Origin: Dolichospermum sp. DET69
GTDB lineage: Bacteria > Cyanobacteriota > Cyanobacteriia > Cyanobacteriales > Nostocaceae
Length of the DNA: 64,000 nucleotides
Assembly: GCA_017355425.1 (NCBI GenBank)
Contig: CP070233.1
Span: forward strand, 2,459,501 to 2,523,500
Direction: 5' to 3'
This document shows positions 1 to 8,443 of the stretch, piece by piece. Each line of letters opens with the position of its first letter. The stretch's first letter is position 1. Under the pieces are notes generated by a model. The model was given only the letters and a program-made list of their open reading frames with translations, had not been told where the DNA came from and did no database searches. The position numbers and the translations under genes are program-made.

Positions 1-345
1 TAAATCCTGTAAATCCTGATTCAGACAATGAATTTGAAATTATCAGAATCAGAATAGCCAAGATTAATAAATATCACATCCTGTTAATCTTTAAATCCTG
101 TAAATCCTGATTCAGACAATGAATTTTAAATTATCAGAATCAGAATAACCAAGATTAATAAATAGAACATCCTGTTAATCCTTAAATCCTGTAAATCCTG
201 ATTCAGACAATGAATTTTGAAACTGTCTGAATCAGGATACCCAGGATTTGAGGATGTTCAGGATTAATGAATATCACATCCTGTTAATCTTTTAATCCTG
301 TAAATCCTGATATGGCTTGCGCCACGCTACGCTATCAGACAATTA
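1..345. repeat. Array of degenerate ~105 bp repeats (CCTGATTCAGACAAT family)
   Basis: At least three head-to-tail copies of a unit built on AATCCTGTAAATCCTG and ATTCAGACAATGAATT occur, some followed by the reverse complement (CTGTCTGAATCAGGAT near 220-240). The last copy carries a short palindromic insert, GGCTTGCGCCACGCTACGC, between CCTGA and TCAGACAAT at about 305-340. The same family recurs at 38.4-38.7, 47.7-48.06, 49.05-49.44 and 50.7-51.3 kb. No coding potential is seen. Confidence 0.85.
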
Positions 346-382
346 ATGTTATAATTAATAAATAACTACTTGGTGTCATATT

Positions 383-1042
383 ATGATGATTACTCAAGAA
401 TTAGAACTTAAAGAAAACATCTCTCAAGATGTGATTTTTCCTCCCAATGATTTATATAGTGATGAACCTCCCGTGGAAACAGAACTACATCTAAGACAAA
501 TAATTCTCCTTTTCAAATGTCTAGAATGGTTGTGGAAAGATAGAAGAGATTTCTATGCTGCGGGAAATCTCACCATTTACTATAGTCCTAATCAGAAAAA
601 ATCAGAATTTTTCCGAGGTCCTGATTTTTTTGTGGTGTTGGGAACAGAACGCAAAACTCGGAAAAGTTGGGTAGTTTGGAATGAAGACGGTAAATATCCC
701 AATGTAATTTTAGAAATTCTCTCACCAACTACAGCTAATACAGATAGAGAATATAAAAAAGAACTTTATCAAAATACTTTTCGCACACCGGATTATTTTT
801 GGTTTGATCCTTATACCTTAGAATTTGCAGGGTTTCATTTATTAGATGGAGAATATCAACCTTTAGAAGCAAATGAAAAAGGACATTTATGGAGTCAACA
901 ATTAGGTTTATATTTGGGAATTTATGAGGGTTTATTACGGTATTTCACACCAGAAGGAAAGTTAGTATCTACAGCAGAAGAAACCGCAGAACGTTTAGCA
1001 GCAAAATTGCGAGAATTAAATATTGACCCAGAAACAATCTAA
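383..1042 (+). CDS. Uma2 family (DUF820) putative endonuclease
   Basis: The 219-residue product has the hallmarks of the Uma2/DUF820 family, a PD-(D/E)XK-fold group greatly expanded in cyanobacteria. A PDFFVVLG strand (about residue 80) is followed by PNVILEILSPTT (about 108-119), the NTDREYKKELYQ helix, and the PDYFWFDP segment typical of the family core. The C-terminal RLAAKLRELNIDP tail is a short helix also common in the family. The biological substrate is unknown; nuclease activity is inferred from the fold. The gene is monocistronic and sits directly after a repeat array, as do the Rpn nuclease genes further along. The first of two adjacent ATG codons is used here; the second is equally possible. 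Confidence 0.85.
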   Translation: MMITQELELKENISQDVIFPPNDLYSDEPPVETELHLRQIILLFKCLEWLWKDRRDFYAAGNLTIYYSPNQKKSEFFRGPDFFVVLGTERKTRKSWVVWNEDGKYPNVILEILSPTTANTDREYKKELYQNTFRTPDYFWFDPYTLEFAGFHLLDGEYQPLEANEKGHLWSQQLGLYLGIYEGLLRYFTPEGKLVSTAEETAERLAAKLRELNIDPETI

Positions 1043-1059
1043 TCTATAATCACAATAAT

Positions 1060-1085
1060 GTTGGGTTTCCTTACGTCAACCCAAC
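1060..1085. repeat. Short inverted repeat after the Uma2 gene
   Basis: GTTGGGTT and AACCCAAC form a perfect 8 bp stem with a 10 nt loop. It belongs to the GTTGGGTT..AACCCAAC class of dispersed hairpins seen again near 14.2 kb and 55.83 kb. There is no clear T-run, so it is listed as a repeat and not as a terminator. Confidence 0.6.
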
Positions 1086-1148
1086 CTACGGAAGTTCTTA
1101 TGAAAATGAGTTTAATTAATGCTATATCAATAGCTAACTATTAGTAAC

Positions 1149-1421
1149 TTATACTCTGCTGCTTCTTTGCCATAATCCCCATAAATAAATGGCAATAATT
1201 GCCCCAATTACTGCCACTATTACCCCAGGAATACTTAAAGATGCAGATGTGAGTTGTAAAGTCCCCGTCCGAAGGAGGGTAAATAAAGTACCACCGATAA
1301 AAGCACCAACAATACCTAATATCATGGTGGATATCATTCCCCCACCTTGATAACCAGGATAGATTGATTTGGCGATTACACCAGCTAACAGTCCCAAAAT
1401 TATCCAAGTAATAATATTCAT
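1149..1421 (-). CDS. GlsB/YeaQ/YmgE family stress-associated membrane protein
   Basis: This small protein of about 90 residues has three hydrophobic segments: IITWIILGLLAGVIAKSI, a glycine-rich middle (MILGIVGAFIGGTLF) and a C-terminal VIVAVIGAIIAIYL. The YPGYQGGG motif after helix 1 is characteristic of the transglycosylase-associated/GlsB family. It is presumably an inner-membrane protein; family members are linked to stress responses, but the molecular role is unknown. The ATG at 1421 is chosen because GAGGAA lies just upstream. A TTG four codons earlier overlaps that ribosome-binding site and is unlikely to be the start. An overlapping open frame at 1141-1407 is a shadow. Confidence 0.8.
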   Translation of the reverse strand: MNIITWIILGLLAGVIAKSIYPGYQGGGMISTMILGIVGAFIGGTLFTLLRTGTLQLTSASLSIPGVIVAVIGAIIAIYLWGLWQRSSRV

Positions 1422-1565
1422 GGATTTCCTCAAAAATTTGACTCAGTTATGTCAAATCTATCAAGGCTTAATGTTATTTATTTCTATCTAATGACATAAA
1501 CCGGATGAATCAAAAGGTATGTAGTTTTGCTCTCCCCATTAATCATCACTACATACCAATTGTCA

Positions 1566-2948
1566 TTAAATAGAACGGGAGAATTTTGTCTCTCTTGTTC
1601 TTGTATGAGTATCGAAAAGAACCGCAATATTTCTGACTAGCAATCTACCAATATCAGTAATATGGATTTCATTTATTAAGACATTGACTAATCCGTCGGC
1701 TTGTAGTGGTGCTAATTCTTTGAGTTCATAGCCAAAATATTTATCAAAATTGATATGATATTTTTGCTCAATCTCTGATTTATTGAGATGAAAGTGTGAC
1801 ATTATGGACATAATTACATCCCGTCTAATAATGTCATCTTGAGTTAGTTTAATGCCTTTACTGGTAGGAATCACACCACTCGCAACGGCTTTGTAATAAT
1901 CCTTTAATTCCTTGTGATTTTGAGCATAGGCATCTTCTAACATACTAATAGATGTAGCCCCAAAACCAAATAATTCCGTTTCTGCGTGGGTAGTATAACC
2001 TTGGAAATTACGTTTGAGTGTGCCTTGACGTTGTGCTATTGCTAATTCATTGTTATTTTTAGCAAAATGATCCATTCCAATAAACAAATACTCGTTATTA
2101 GTTAATTCCTCAATTGTCATTTTGAGAATATCTAACTTTTCTTCTGCTCCCGGTAATGCTGCTTGGGGAATCATTTTTTGGACAGGTTTAATCCAGGGAA
2201 CATAAGCAAAATTAAAGACGACAATTCTATCAGCATCTAACGCCATTGTCTTGTGTAATGTTTCCCGGAAAGTTGCCAAAGTTTGATAAGGTAAGCCATA
2301 AATTAAGTCTACATTGACACTATCAAATTTAGCTTCTTTAATCCAATCCATGACATCATAAAGTAGTGCTTCTGGTTGAATCCGATTCACTGCTTTTTGG
2401 ACTTCTGGGTTAAAATCTTGAATCCCAAAACTAATCCGGTTAAAGCCAATATCTCTCAGAAATAAGATATAGTCTCTATCTACATAACGGGGATTAATTT
2501 CAATAGAAACTTCGGCATTTTCAGCAATATGGAAATTACGGGTAATATTTTTCCAGAGAAATTCTACTTGATCAAGTTCTAAATAATTTGGTGTACCTCC
2601 ACCCCAATGAATTTGCAGAACCTCGCGGTTATTGTCAATTAAAGCTGCGGTATTTTTGATTTCCTGTTCCAAATGTTCCAGATATGGTATAGCCATATTC
2701 TTGTTATTGGTAATCACGGTGTTACAACCGCAGAAATAACAAGCACTTTGGCAAAAAGGAATATGGAAGTACAAAGATAGGGGAGTTTTTCGTTGATTAG
2801 AAGCAGTAATTGCCGCTTGGAAATCTGTTGCGGTGAAAGCTTCGCTTAATTCTGTTGCTGGAGGATAACTCGTATATCTAGGAGCGCGAGTATCATACTT
2901 TTGAATTAGATCAAAATCAAACTTAACACCAGGTAGTAGAAAAACCAT
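1566..2948 (-). CDS. hemN: Oxygen-independent coproporphyrinogen III oxidase (radical SAM)
   Basis: HemN decarboxylates coproporphyrinogen III to protoporphyrinogen IX without oxygen, using a 4Fe-4S cluster and S-adenosylmethionine. The N-terminus holds the class signature YDTRAPRYTSYPP and the radical SAM cluster motif CQSACYFCGC. GGGTPNYL (SAM binding), SIEINPRYVD and RISFGIQDFNPEVQ follow, as in HemN proper. At about 460 residues the length is normal. The ATG at 2948 has an ideal ribosome-binding site (GGAGG, 6 nt upstream); an upstream TTG at 2996 would add 16 residues without such support. It lies downstream of the heme oxygenase gene on the same strand and divergent from acsF. In Synechocystis the equivalent genes form the microoxic chlA(II)-ho2-hemN operon. 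Confidence 0.93.
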   Translation of the reverse strand: MVFLLPGVKFDFDLIQKYDTRAPRYTSYPPATELSEAFTATDFQAAITASNQRKTPLSLYFHIPFCQSACYFCGCNTVITNNKNMAIPYLEHLEQEIKNTAALIDNNREVLQIHWGGGTPNYLELDQVEFLWKNITRNFHIAENAEVSIEINPRYVDRDYILFLRDIGFNRISFGIQDFNPEVQKAVNRIQPEALLYDVMDWIKEAKFDSVNVDLIYGLPYQTLATFRETLHKTMALDADRIVVFNFAYVPWIKPVQKMIPQAALPGAEEKLDILKMTIEELTNNEYLFIGMDHFAKNNNELAIAQRQGTLKRNFQGYTTHAETELFGFGATSISMLEDAYAQNHKELKDYYKAVASGVIPTSKGIKLTQDDIIRRDVIMSIMSHFHLNKSEIEQKYHINFDKYFGYELKELAPLQADGLVNVLINEIHITDIGRLLVRNIAVLFDTHTRTRETKFSRSI

Positions 2949-3218
2949 TACAGCCTCCAATAAATGTGAGTATATTTCTGTGTAGTTGGGAAACAATTAA
3001 TTTTCCCAATTTAATGTTGTAATTTAGGATTTAGCAAATAGAATATATTTATTCTATTTGTTTGTAGTTAGCATTATTTTTAACGAACCACAGAGGCACA
3101 GAGAACACAGAGGAAGAGAATGAATAGATGTTTACTTCTTGTTTGGGATTTTTATATAATTCATCATTGCCAAGGTTAATTGGGTGATGAATTATATTTT
3201 TGTAAGTTATGCGGAGAC

Positions 3219-3893
3219 TTAAACTAAATCATTGTAAGTGGCGCGGCCAAGAGCTTCGATTAGAATACCTTCTAGCTCTTTAAGTATCTGCATATTGAGT
3301 TTGAAAGCATGGTTAGCTTCTGCCACAATTTTGTCAGTGGTTGTATCATCAACTGAGACTTTATCTAATGCTTGACGATATTTTTCCTTAAAAGCTTGCT
3401 TGTCTGGAATTTGCTGAAAATTGTAAAAGGAAGTTCCTTCATGTCCAGAAAGTTTTAAGGCTGATTGAGCAATTTTTTGTAGCATTTGTCCACCAGAAAG
3501 ATCACCCAAATAACGAGTATAGGAATGAGCTAACAATAGTGCAGGTTCATGTTCGGAAATTTGGTTGATACGCGCAATATAAGCTTGAGCAGCGGGTGAA
3601 GGATTGATGCGTTTGTGCCACTGACTCCCATAATAGAATAACATATCTTGTTCTAGGGAAGATTGGCGATTTAGTTCAGGAAAATAAATCAAACTAATAA
3701 CAGGATGCTGTTTATGTTTCTCAATTGCTACTTCTAGTTCACTGTAAACAAAATAGAAATTTCTCAACAACTGAATAAAACAATCCCTATCCACAACTCC
3801 TTGCACAAAACATTTCATGAAGCCAAGATTTTCTGAATCTGTATGTGCCTGTTGTGTTCCTACACGCAGTTTCATCGCTAAATCGTTACTCAT
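3219..3893 (-). CDS. Heme oxygenase, probably the low-oxygen isozyme
   Basis: The 224-residue product is a biliverdin-forming heme oxygenase. The proximal-ligand region LRVGTQQAHTDSENLGFM is at residues 9-26, and the distal-helix motif YLGDLSGGQMLQKIAQ at about 126-141. It opens haem to biliverdin IX-alpha, feeding phycobilin synthesis. AAGGAAG lies a few bases before the ATG. The gene is followed by hemN on the same strand (~270 bp gap) and faces acsF across a ~390 bp intergenic region. That neighbourhood is that of ho2, the isozyme induced at low oxygen, so ho2 is a reasonable name, but isozyme identity is inferred from context. Confidence 0.92.
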   Translation of the reverse strand: MSNDLAMKLRVGTQQAHTDSENLGFMKCFVQGVVDRDCFIQLLRNFYFVYSELEVAIEKHKQHPVISLIYFPELNRQSSLEQDMLFYYGSQWHKRINPSPAAQAYIARINQISEHEPALLLAHSYTRYLGDLSGGQMLQKIAQSALKLSGHEGTSFYNFQQIPDKQAFKEKYRQALDKVSVDDTTTDKIVAEANHAFKLNMQILKELEGILIEALGRATYNDLV

Positions 3894-4285
3894 TATTACT
3901 TCCTTCTTGTTTACGTGTCAGGGTTTGCAAATTTCATCGGCTTGTTTATCAGTTCATAGCCGACATCATCAGAAAAAATTGCTATTCTAGGAGGATATGG
4001 ATTCTGCATAATTTTCCAGCACAAATTACTACCGATGCAGATTCCGGCTGTTTTTACGACTCCTAAAATTATTTAACTCTTATTCTTTGTATAACTATAA
4101 ATCCATTCATATTTATTTATGGTTTCATAAATACATTTGGTTAGTGAATAGGTATTTTAACTATACGAAAATGATAGATAATTCAGTAATTTTGTAATAA
4201 TTAGTTTCAATAGTTTAACTGATGACTAATAACAAATAATTATGCTTATATAATTTTAAGGCATATAATGGTAAAGGGACTACTT
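3894..4285. promoter_or_regulatory. Divergent intergenic region between heme oxygenase and acsF
   Basis: About 390 bp separate the two start codons and must contain both promoters. The stretch is AT-rich with no convincing protein-coding frame. In Synechocystis the corresponding operon is activated at low oxygen by the MarR-type regulator ChlR; no ChlR operator could be assigned here by eye. Function is inferred from gene orientation only. Confidence 0.45.
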
Positions 4286-5362
4286 ATGGTCAATTCGTTG
4301 GATAACCCCTCTGTGGAGTTATCGAAATCAGGCGTAAAAGCACCAGTTCAAGAAACATTATTAACACCCCGTTTTTATACCACTGACTTTGATACAGTGG
4401 CAAAAATGGATATTTCTGAAAATGAACCTGAATTAAGGGCTATAATTGAGGAACTCAAGGCAGATTATAACCGTCATCACTTTGTGCGAGATGATGAATT
4501 TAAGCAAGGTTGGGATCACATTGTTGGTGAAAAACGACTTGCTTTTATTGATTTTTTAGAACGTTCTTGTACTTCGGAATTCTCCGGGTTTTTACTGTTT
4601 AAAGAATTATCTCGTCGGCTCAAGGATAGTCAGCCTTTGCTATCAGAAGCATTTGCTTATTTAGCACGAGACGAAGCCCGTCATGCGGGATTTTTGAATA
4701 AGTCAATGGCAGATTTTAACCTTTCCCTTGACTTGAGTTATCTCACTAAAAATCGTACCTATACATTTTTCCCCATAGAGTGGGTTATTTACACAGTTTA
4801 TCTATCGGAAAAAATAGGTTATTGGCGTTATATTTTGGTATATCGTCACATGGAAAAAAATCCAGAATACCAGTTTTATCCTTTATTTCGGAAGTTTGAA
4901 AGCTGGTGTCAAGATGAGAATAGACACGGTGATTTTTTCAAAGCTTTGTTACGTTCTCAACCTAAATTATGGAATAATTGGAAATCTCGGTTATGGGTGC
5001 GGTTTTTCTTGATAACTGTATTTGCTACCCACAGTATGACAGTATTTGAAAGAGGAAATTTCTATGAAATATTAGGTATGCACCCTCGCAAATACAATAA
5101 TCAGGTAATTGAGGAAACCAACAGAACCGCAGCCAAAGCATTTCCGATTATTTTAGATACCAATCATCCTTACTTCTTCTGGTATTTAGAACAATGCGCT
5201 GTCTACAATCAGAAAATAATTGATCTCAAAGATGTCAATGATTGGAGAATTGTGAAATTTTTCCAAAAAATTTCCTTCACTTTGATGATTTTTTGGTATA
5301 TGTTCAAGGTCTTTCTAATTAAACCCATTGACACAGAAGCAACTCGTAAACAGGTTTGTTAA
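4286..5362 (+). CDS. acsF: Mg-protoporphyrin IX monomethyl ester oxidative cyclase (AcsF/ChlE type)
   Basis: This diiron enzyme closes the isocyclic ring E of chlorophyll, forming divinyl protochlorophyllide. The product matches AcsF along its whole length: LLTPRFYTTDFD near the N-terminus, then AFAYLARDEARHAGFLNK and ESWCQDENRHGDFF. These give the two E..ExxH-type diiron motifs (DEARH and DENRH). The ATG at 4286 is preferred because known proteins begin MVNSL and an AAAGGGA element sits 6 nt upstream; an in-frame ATG at 4268 adds six residues. Its position opposite heme oxygenase and hemN suggests it is the microoxic paralogue (chlA(II)-like). A second, main acsF would be expected elsewhere in the genome. 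Confidence 0.92.
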   Translation: MVNSLDNPSVELSKSGVKAPVQETLLTPRFYTTDFDTVAKMDISENEPELRAIIEELKADYNRHHFVRDDEFKQGWDHIVGEKRLAFIDFLERSCTSEFSGFLLFKELSRRLKDSQPLLSEAFAYLARDEARHAGFLNKSMADFNLSLDLSYLTKNRTYTFFPIEWVIYTVYLSEKIGYWRYILVYRHMEKNPEYQFYPLFRKFESWCQDENRHGDFFKALLRSQPKLWNNWKSRLWVRFFLITVFATHSMTVFERGNFYEILGMHPRKYNNQVIEETNRTAAKAFPIILDTNHPYFFWYLEQCAVYNQKIIDLKDVNDWRIVKFFQKISFTLMIFWYMFKVFLIKPIDTEATRKQVC

Positions 5363-5376
5363 TTAGGTAATGGGTA

Positions 5377-5480
5377 AACAGGGACGGGCAAGATGCCCAT
5401 CCCACAAAATTGGATAGCGTTCGCGAAAGCGTCCCGGAGGGAACTAGCGCTGCTGCAAGCAGTTCATCTTTTTTGTGGAG
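5377..5480. repeat. Dispersed repeat GACGGGCAAGATGCCC...TTTTTTGTG
   Basis: A palindromic GGGCATCTTGCCC-type core followed by CATCCCACAAAATTGGAT and ending in CATCTTTTTTGTGGAGTTC recurs at 8.59-8.68 kb, and a shorter version lies at 47.2 kb. In this copy a second unit (GCGTTCGCGAAAGCGTCCCG) is inserted between the two halves. It is noncoding, although it abuts the 3' end of the metal-binding protein gene. Confidence 0.7.
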
Positions 5481-6549
5481 TTCTCTTATTTAATTGAAAA
5501 GGCGTATATTTCCCCCCCAAGGCTTCAACAATAGCGCGGGTATTTGCCTCCATCATTTTTATATAAGTATCACCATTACTCCCTTTTGCCCCAATAGAAT
5601 CAGAATAAAGTGGAGTTGGCGCTAATTTTACCCCTGCTTCTTCGGCTACTGTTTTAATTAAAGCTGGGTTAATTGTCGTTTCCGCAAATATTGCGGGAAC
5701 GCCAATTTGTTTGACTGATTCTACTAACTTTTTCACGGTTTGGGCGCTGGGTTGTTCTTCCGTACTAATGCCAATTAAAGTTCCGGCAATTGCTATTTTA
5801 TAAGCATTGCCATAATATTGAAAAGCATCATGGGTAGTAATTAATTTACGTTTATCTGGGGGAATAGTTTGGATTTGTTGAATAATCCAAATATGTAATT
5901 GCTGTAATTCATCAATTAGCTTTTGGGCATTTTGGGTAAATTTATTTTTATCCTCTGGTGACAATTCAATTAAACTATCTCGGATTGCTTTCACCATAGA
6001 TATAACATTTTCTGCACTTCCCCAAACGTGAGGGTCTGGAACAATTTGCCCTTTACCTTTATCTAACTTTAAAGATTTAACAACTTCCCCCACAGGGATT
6101 TTTTTTGCTTTCCCTCCAGTCGCATTCATTAACTTAATCAGTCCCGGTTCTAAATTGTAACCGTTATATAAAATCAAATTAGCTTTTTCCAAAACCCGAC
6201 TATCTGCGGGGACAGGTTCGTAAACGTGAGGGTCTGCACCTGGTTTGAGAATACCCGTAATTTGTACTTTTTCTCCTCCCACCTCTTCAGCCAAATCAGC
6301 AATAATGGTACTCGTTGCTACAACCTGCGGCTGAGTATTTCCCTGGGGTTGACTGTTGGGAGTACAACCAATTAAGGACAAAGATAACAACATTCCTAGA
6401 CAAAGGCGATTAAGTAAAGAAAACCTAACCCCCAACCCCTTCCCTGCGAGGGAAGGGGAGTAAGAATAAAAGCCTCTCTCCTCACAGGGGAGAGGTTTGG
6501 AGAGGGGTTTCAGTAATAAGTCATACATTGTATTAAGCATTAGTTTCAT
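5464..6549 (-). CDS. mntC: Manganese/zinc ABC transporter substrate-binding lipoprotein (MntC/ZnuA type)
   Basis: This is a cluster A-I metal-binding protein of about 360 residues. The mature part has the family's ligands: ADPHVYEP (His), PDPHVWGS (His), a Glu in IFAETTINP, and a late Asp in LYSDSIG. A lipobox LSLIGC (Cys at residue 62) marks a lipoprotein. The protein delivers Mn2+ (or Zn2+) to the divergently encoded ATPase and permease. The N-terminus is odd: residues about 12-42 are encoded by an insertion of a dispersed GC-rich repeat that kept the frame open, pushing the signal peptide some 45 residues inward. The ATG at 6393 (residue 53) would give a very short signal peptide, so the real start is uncertain. 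Mn versus Zn specificity cannot be decided by eye. Confidence 0.85.
   Translation of the reverse strand: MKLMLNTMYDLLLKPLSKPLPCEERGFYSYSPSLAGKGLGVRFSLLNRLCLGMLLSLSLIGCTPNSQPQGNTQPQVVATSTIIADLAEEVGGEKVQITGILKPGADPHVYEPVPADSRVLEKANLILYNGYNLEPGLIKLMNATGGKAKKIPVGEVVKSLKLDKGKGQIVPDPHVWGSAENVISMVKAIRDSLIELSPEDKNKFTQNAQKLIDELQQLHIWIIQQIQTIPPDKRKLITTHDAFQYYGNAYKIAIAGTLIGISTEEQPSAQTVKKLVESVKQIGVPAIFAETTINPALIKTVAEEAGVKLAPTPLYSDSIGAKGSNGDTYIKMMEANTRAIVEALGGKYTPFQLNKRTPQKR
6425..6514. repeat. GC-rich palindromic repeat inside the 5' end of mntC
   Basis: This stretch holds two hairpins: CCCCTTCCC..GGGAAGGGG and CTCTCTCCTCACAGGGGAGAG. It is flanked by CCTAACCCCCAACC on one side and GGAGAGGGGTTT on the other. 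It is the reverse complement of the core found at 20.23-20.35 kb and 23.51-23.61 kb (AAACCCCTCTTG..CTCTCCCCGAAGCGG). It interrupts the coding sequence between the start and the signal peptide of the metal-binding protein. Confidence 0.75.
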
Positions 6550-6602
6550 TTATCTTACTGATTACTTCTAATTATAGATATTCTCATATTTCTCTCATTT
6601 TT

Positions 6603-7466
6603 ATGATAAGCTCAAAAATAAGTATTTTAACTAGGGTTATGCAAAACGTTTCTTTTTACCAAAAATTTAGCCTATCTCCTAAAAATCAAGTAGATATACC
6701 GACGCAAGTTGTCAAACCAATTGATATGAAATCCTCAACAGCAATTAATATTACTCATGTAGGCGTACATTACCGCGCTCAAGAAGCACTTAGAGATGTT
6801 AATTGCATAATTAAACCAGGAAAAATCACAGGGATTTTTGGGCCTAATGGTGCGGGTAAAAGTACATTAATGAAAGCTATTTTGGGATTAGTTCCCATGA
6901 GTAGCGGTCAAGTTTTATACGAAAATCAGCCTTTAATGCAGCAACTAGAGAAAGTTGCTTATGTGCCACAACGTAGCCAAATTGACTGGAATTACCCCGC
7001 TACAGTATGGGATGTAGTGATGATGGGACGTGTTAAAAAGACAGGATGGTTACGTAGTTTCTCCACAGTTAGCCGTCAAGTAGCAAAAGCAGCATTAGCA
7101 AGAGTGGGAATAGAAGAATTAAAAAATCGTCCCATTGGTGAACTTTCAGGAGGACAACAACAACGGGTATTTTTAGCCAGAGCTTTAACTCAAGAAGCGG
7201 ATATTTTCTGTTTTGATGAACCCTTTGTAGGGATAGATCAAAAAACCCAAGCCATCATATTTAAAGTCTTTCAAGAACTAGCAAAAGCGAATAAAATCGT
7301 CTTAGTAGTTAATCATGATTTAGGCGAATCCATCACCCATTTTGATGATTTAATCTTACTAAACTGTGAATTAATCGCCACAGGTTCACGCCAAAAAGTC
7401 TTAACAGAAGAAAACTTACATCGCGCCTATAGCGGTAAAGTCATGTACTTTTCCGACGCAGCATAA
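6603..7466 (+). CDS. mntA: Manganese/zinc ABC transporter ATP-binding protein
   Basis: The ABC ATPase has Walker A GPNGAGKST, the signature LSGGQQQR, Walker B ADIFCFDEP and a switch histidine in VVNHDLGES. The ALRDVNCIIKPGKITGIFG lead-in and the YVPQRSQIDWNYPATVWDVV Q-loop region are typical of the MntA/ZnuC metal-importer branch. The open frame has about 41 extra residues before the family-like start at 6726 (MKSSTAINITHVGV). Neither start has a clear ribosome-binding site, so the longer frame is given with that caveat. It is divergent from mntC and followed by the permease gene after a ~130 bp repeat-bearing gap. Names follow the Synechocystis mntCAB scheme. Confidence 0.88.
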   Translation: MISSKISILTRVMQNVSFYQKFSLSPKNQVDIPTQVVKPIDMKSSTAINITHVGVHYRAQEALRDVNCIIKPGKITGIFGPNGAGKSTLMKAILGLVPMSSGQVLYENQPLMQQLEKVAYVPQRSQIDWNYPATVWDVVMMGRVKKTGWLRSFSTVSRQVAKAALARVGIEELKNRPIGELSGGQQQRVFLARALTQEADIFCFDEPFVGIDQKTQAIIFKVFQELAKANKIVLVVNHDLGESITHFDDLILLNCELIATGSRQKVLTEENLHRAYSGKVMYFSDAA

Positions 7467-7477
7467 TAAGAACCCCA

Positions 7478-7520
7478 CCCCCAACCCCCTCCCCGCAAGC
7501 GAGGAGGGGACTATGATTTA
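7478..7520. repeat. CCCC-rich hairpin repeat between transporter genes
   Basis: CCCCACCCCCAACCCCCTCCCC followed by GCAAGCGAGGAGGGG is a short form of the GC-rich hairpin repeats seen elsewhere. It separates the ATPase and permease genes and contains no gene. Confidence 0.55.
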
Positions 7521-7597
7521 TTTATTTCATACAAATAAATACCGCTATATCTTCTCTTCCTTCGTGTCCTTCGCTCCTTCGTGGTTCATTTTCATTT

Positions 7598-8443
7598 ATG
7601 CTTCAAGCACTAATAGAACCGTTGCAATATGGCTTCATGCAGCGTTCCTTAATTATCGCCATATTAGTAGGCTTATTGTGTGCCATAGTCGGTAGCTATT
7701 TAATGGTACAACGCCTGGCATTGCTGGGTGATGCTATTAGCCATTCAGTATTACCAGGACTAGCGATCGCCTTCATGATCGGTGCTAATATCTTTGTAGG
7801 AGCGTTTATTGCTGGTGTTTTGAGTACAATGGCGATCGCCTTAATTAAAACACGTTCCCCCATTAAAGAAGATGCCGCTATGGGCATAGTTTTTTCTGCC
7901 TTTTTTGCCCTTGGTGTCACCTTAATCACAGTCATTCAAAAAGATAATAAAATAGATTTGAATCATTTTCTTTTTGGTAACATTTTAGGGGTGACAGCGG
8001 ACGAAGTAAGAGATACAGCTATTATTGCAGCTATTGTTTTAATAGTAGTTTTCCTATTATATAAAGAACTGTTATTTTACACTTTTGATCCTTTGGGCGC
8101 ACAAGCTGCTGGTTTACCAGTTAATCGCTTAAACTTTGGTTTAATGTTGTTAATTGCTTTAACTATTGTTGCCAGTATGAAAGCTGTGGGAGTAATTTTA
8201 GTATTATCACTTTTAATCACTCCTGGTGCAACTGCTTATTTATTAGTAAAGCGGTTGCATGAAGTGATGATTTTAGGGGCGGTAATTGGGGTGATTTCTA
8301 GTATTAGTGGAATGTATCTCAGTTACTTTTATAATTTACCTTCTGGTCCGGCGATTGTGTTAGTAGTTTCTGCTTTGTTTACGTTGGCTTTGTTGTTTAG
8401 TCCTCGACATGGGATTTTGATTCCTAGTACGAATAGGAGATAA
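7598..8443 (+). CDS. mntB: Manganese/zinc ABC transporter permease
   Basis: This 281-residue integral membrane protein of the ABC-3 permease family has about eight hydrophobic segments. It contains the motif LLGDAISHSVLPGLAIAF, the family's conserved DAxSHxxLPG loop, and a late ASMKAVGVILVLSLLITPGA segment. It forms the membrane channel for the ATPase and lipoprotein encoded next to it. Two HIP1 octamers lie inside the gene (near 7764 and 7831). The start at 7598 fits the family's usual N-terminus (LQALIEPLQYGFMQRSL). Confidence 0.9.
   Translation: MLQALIEPLQYGFMQRSLIIAILVGLLCAIVGSYLMVQRLALLGDAISHSVLPGLAIAFMIGANIFVGAFIAGVLSTMAIALIKTRSPIKEDAAMGIVFSAFFALGVTLITVIQKDNKIDLNHFLFGNILGVTADEVRDTAIIAAIVLIVVFLLYKELLFYTFDPLGAQAAGLPVNRLNFGLMLLIALTIVASMKAVGVILVLSLLITPGATAYLLVKRLHEVMILGAVIGVISSISGMYLSYFYNLPSGPAIVLVVSALFTLALLFSPRHGILIPSTNRR

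Noticed and set aside
1141-1407. Overlapping 88-residue frame on the GlsB gene strand
   Set aside because: It is rich in Trp/Cys/His and has no family pattern, while the overlapping frame is a clear GlsB-like membrane protein.
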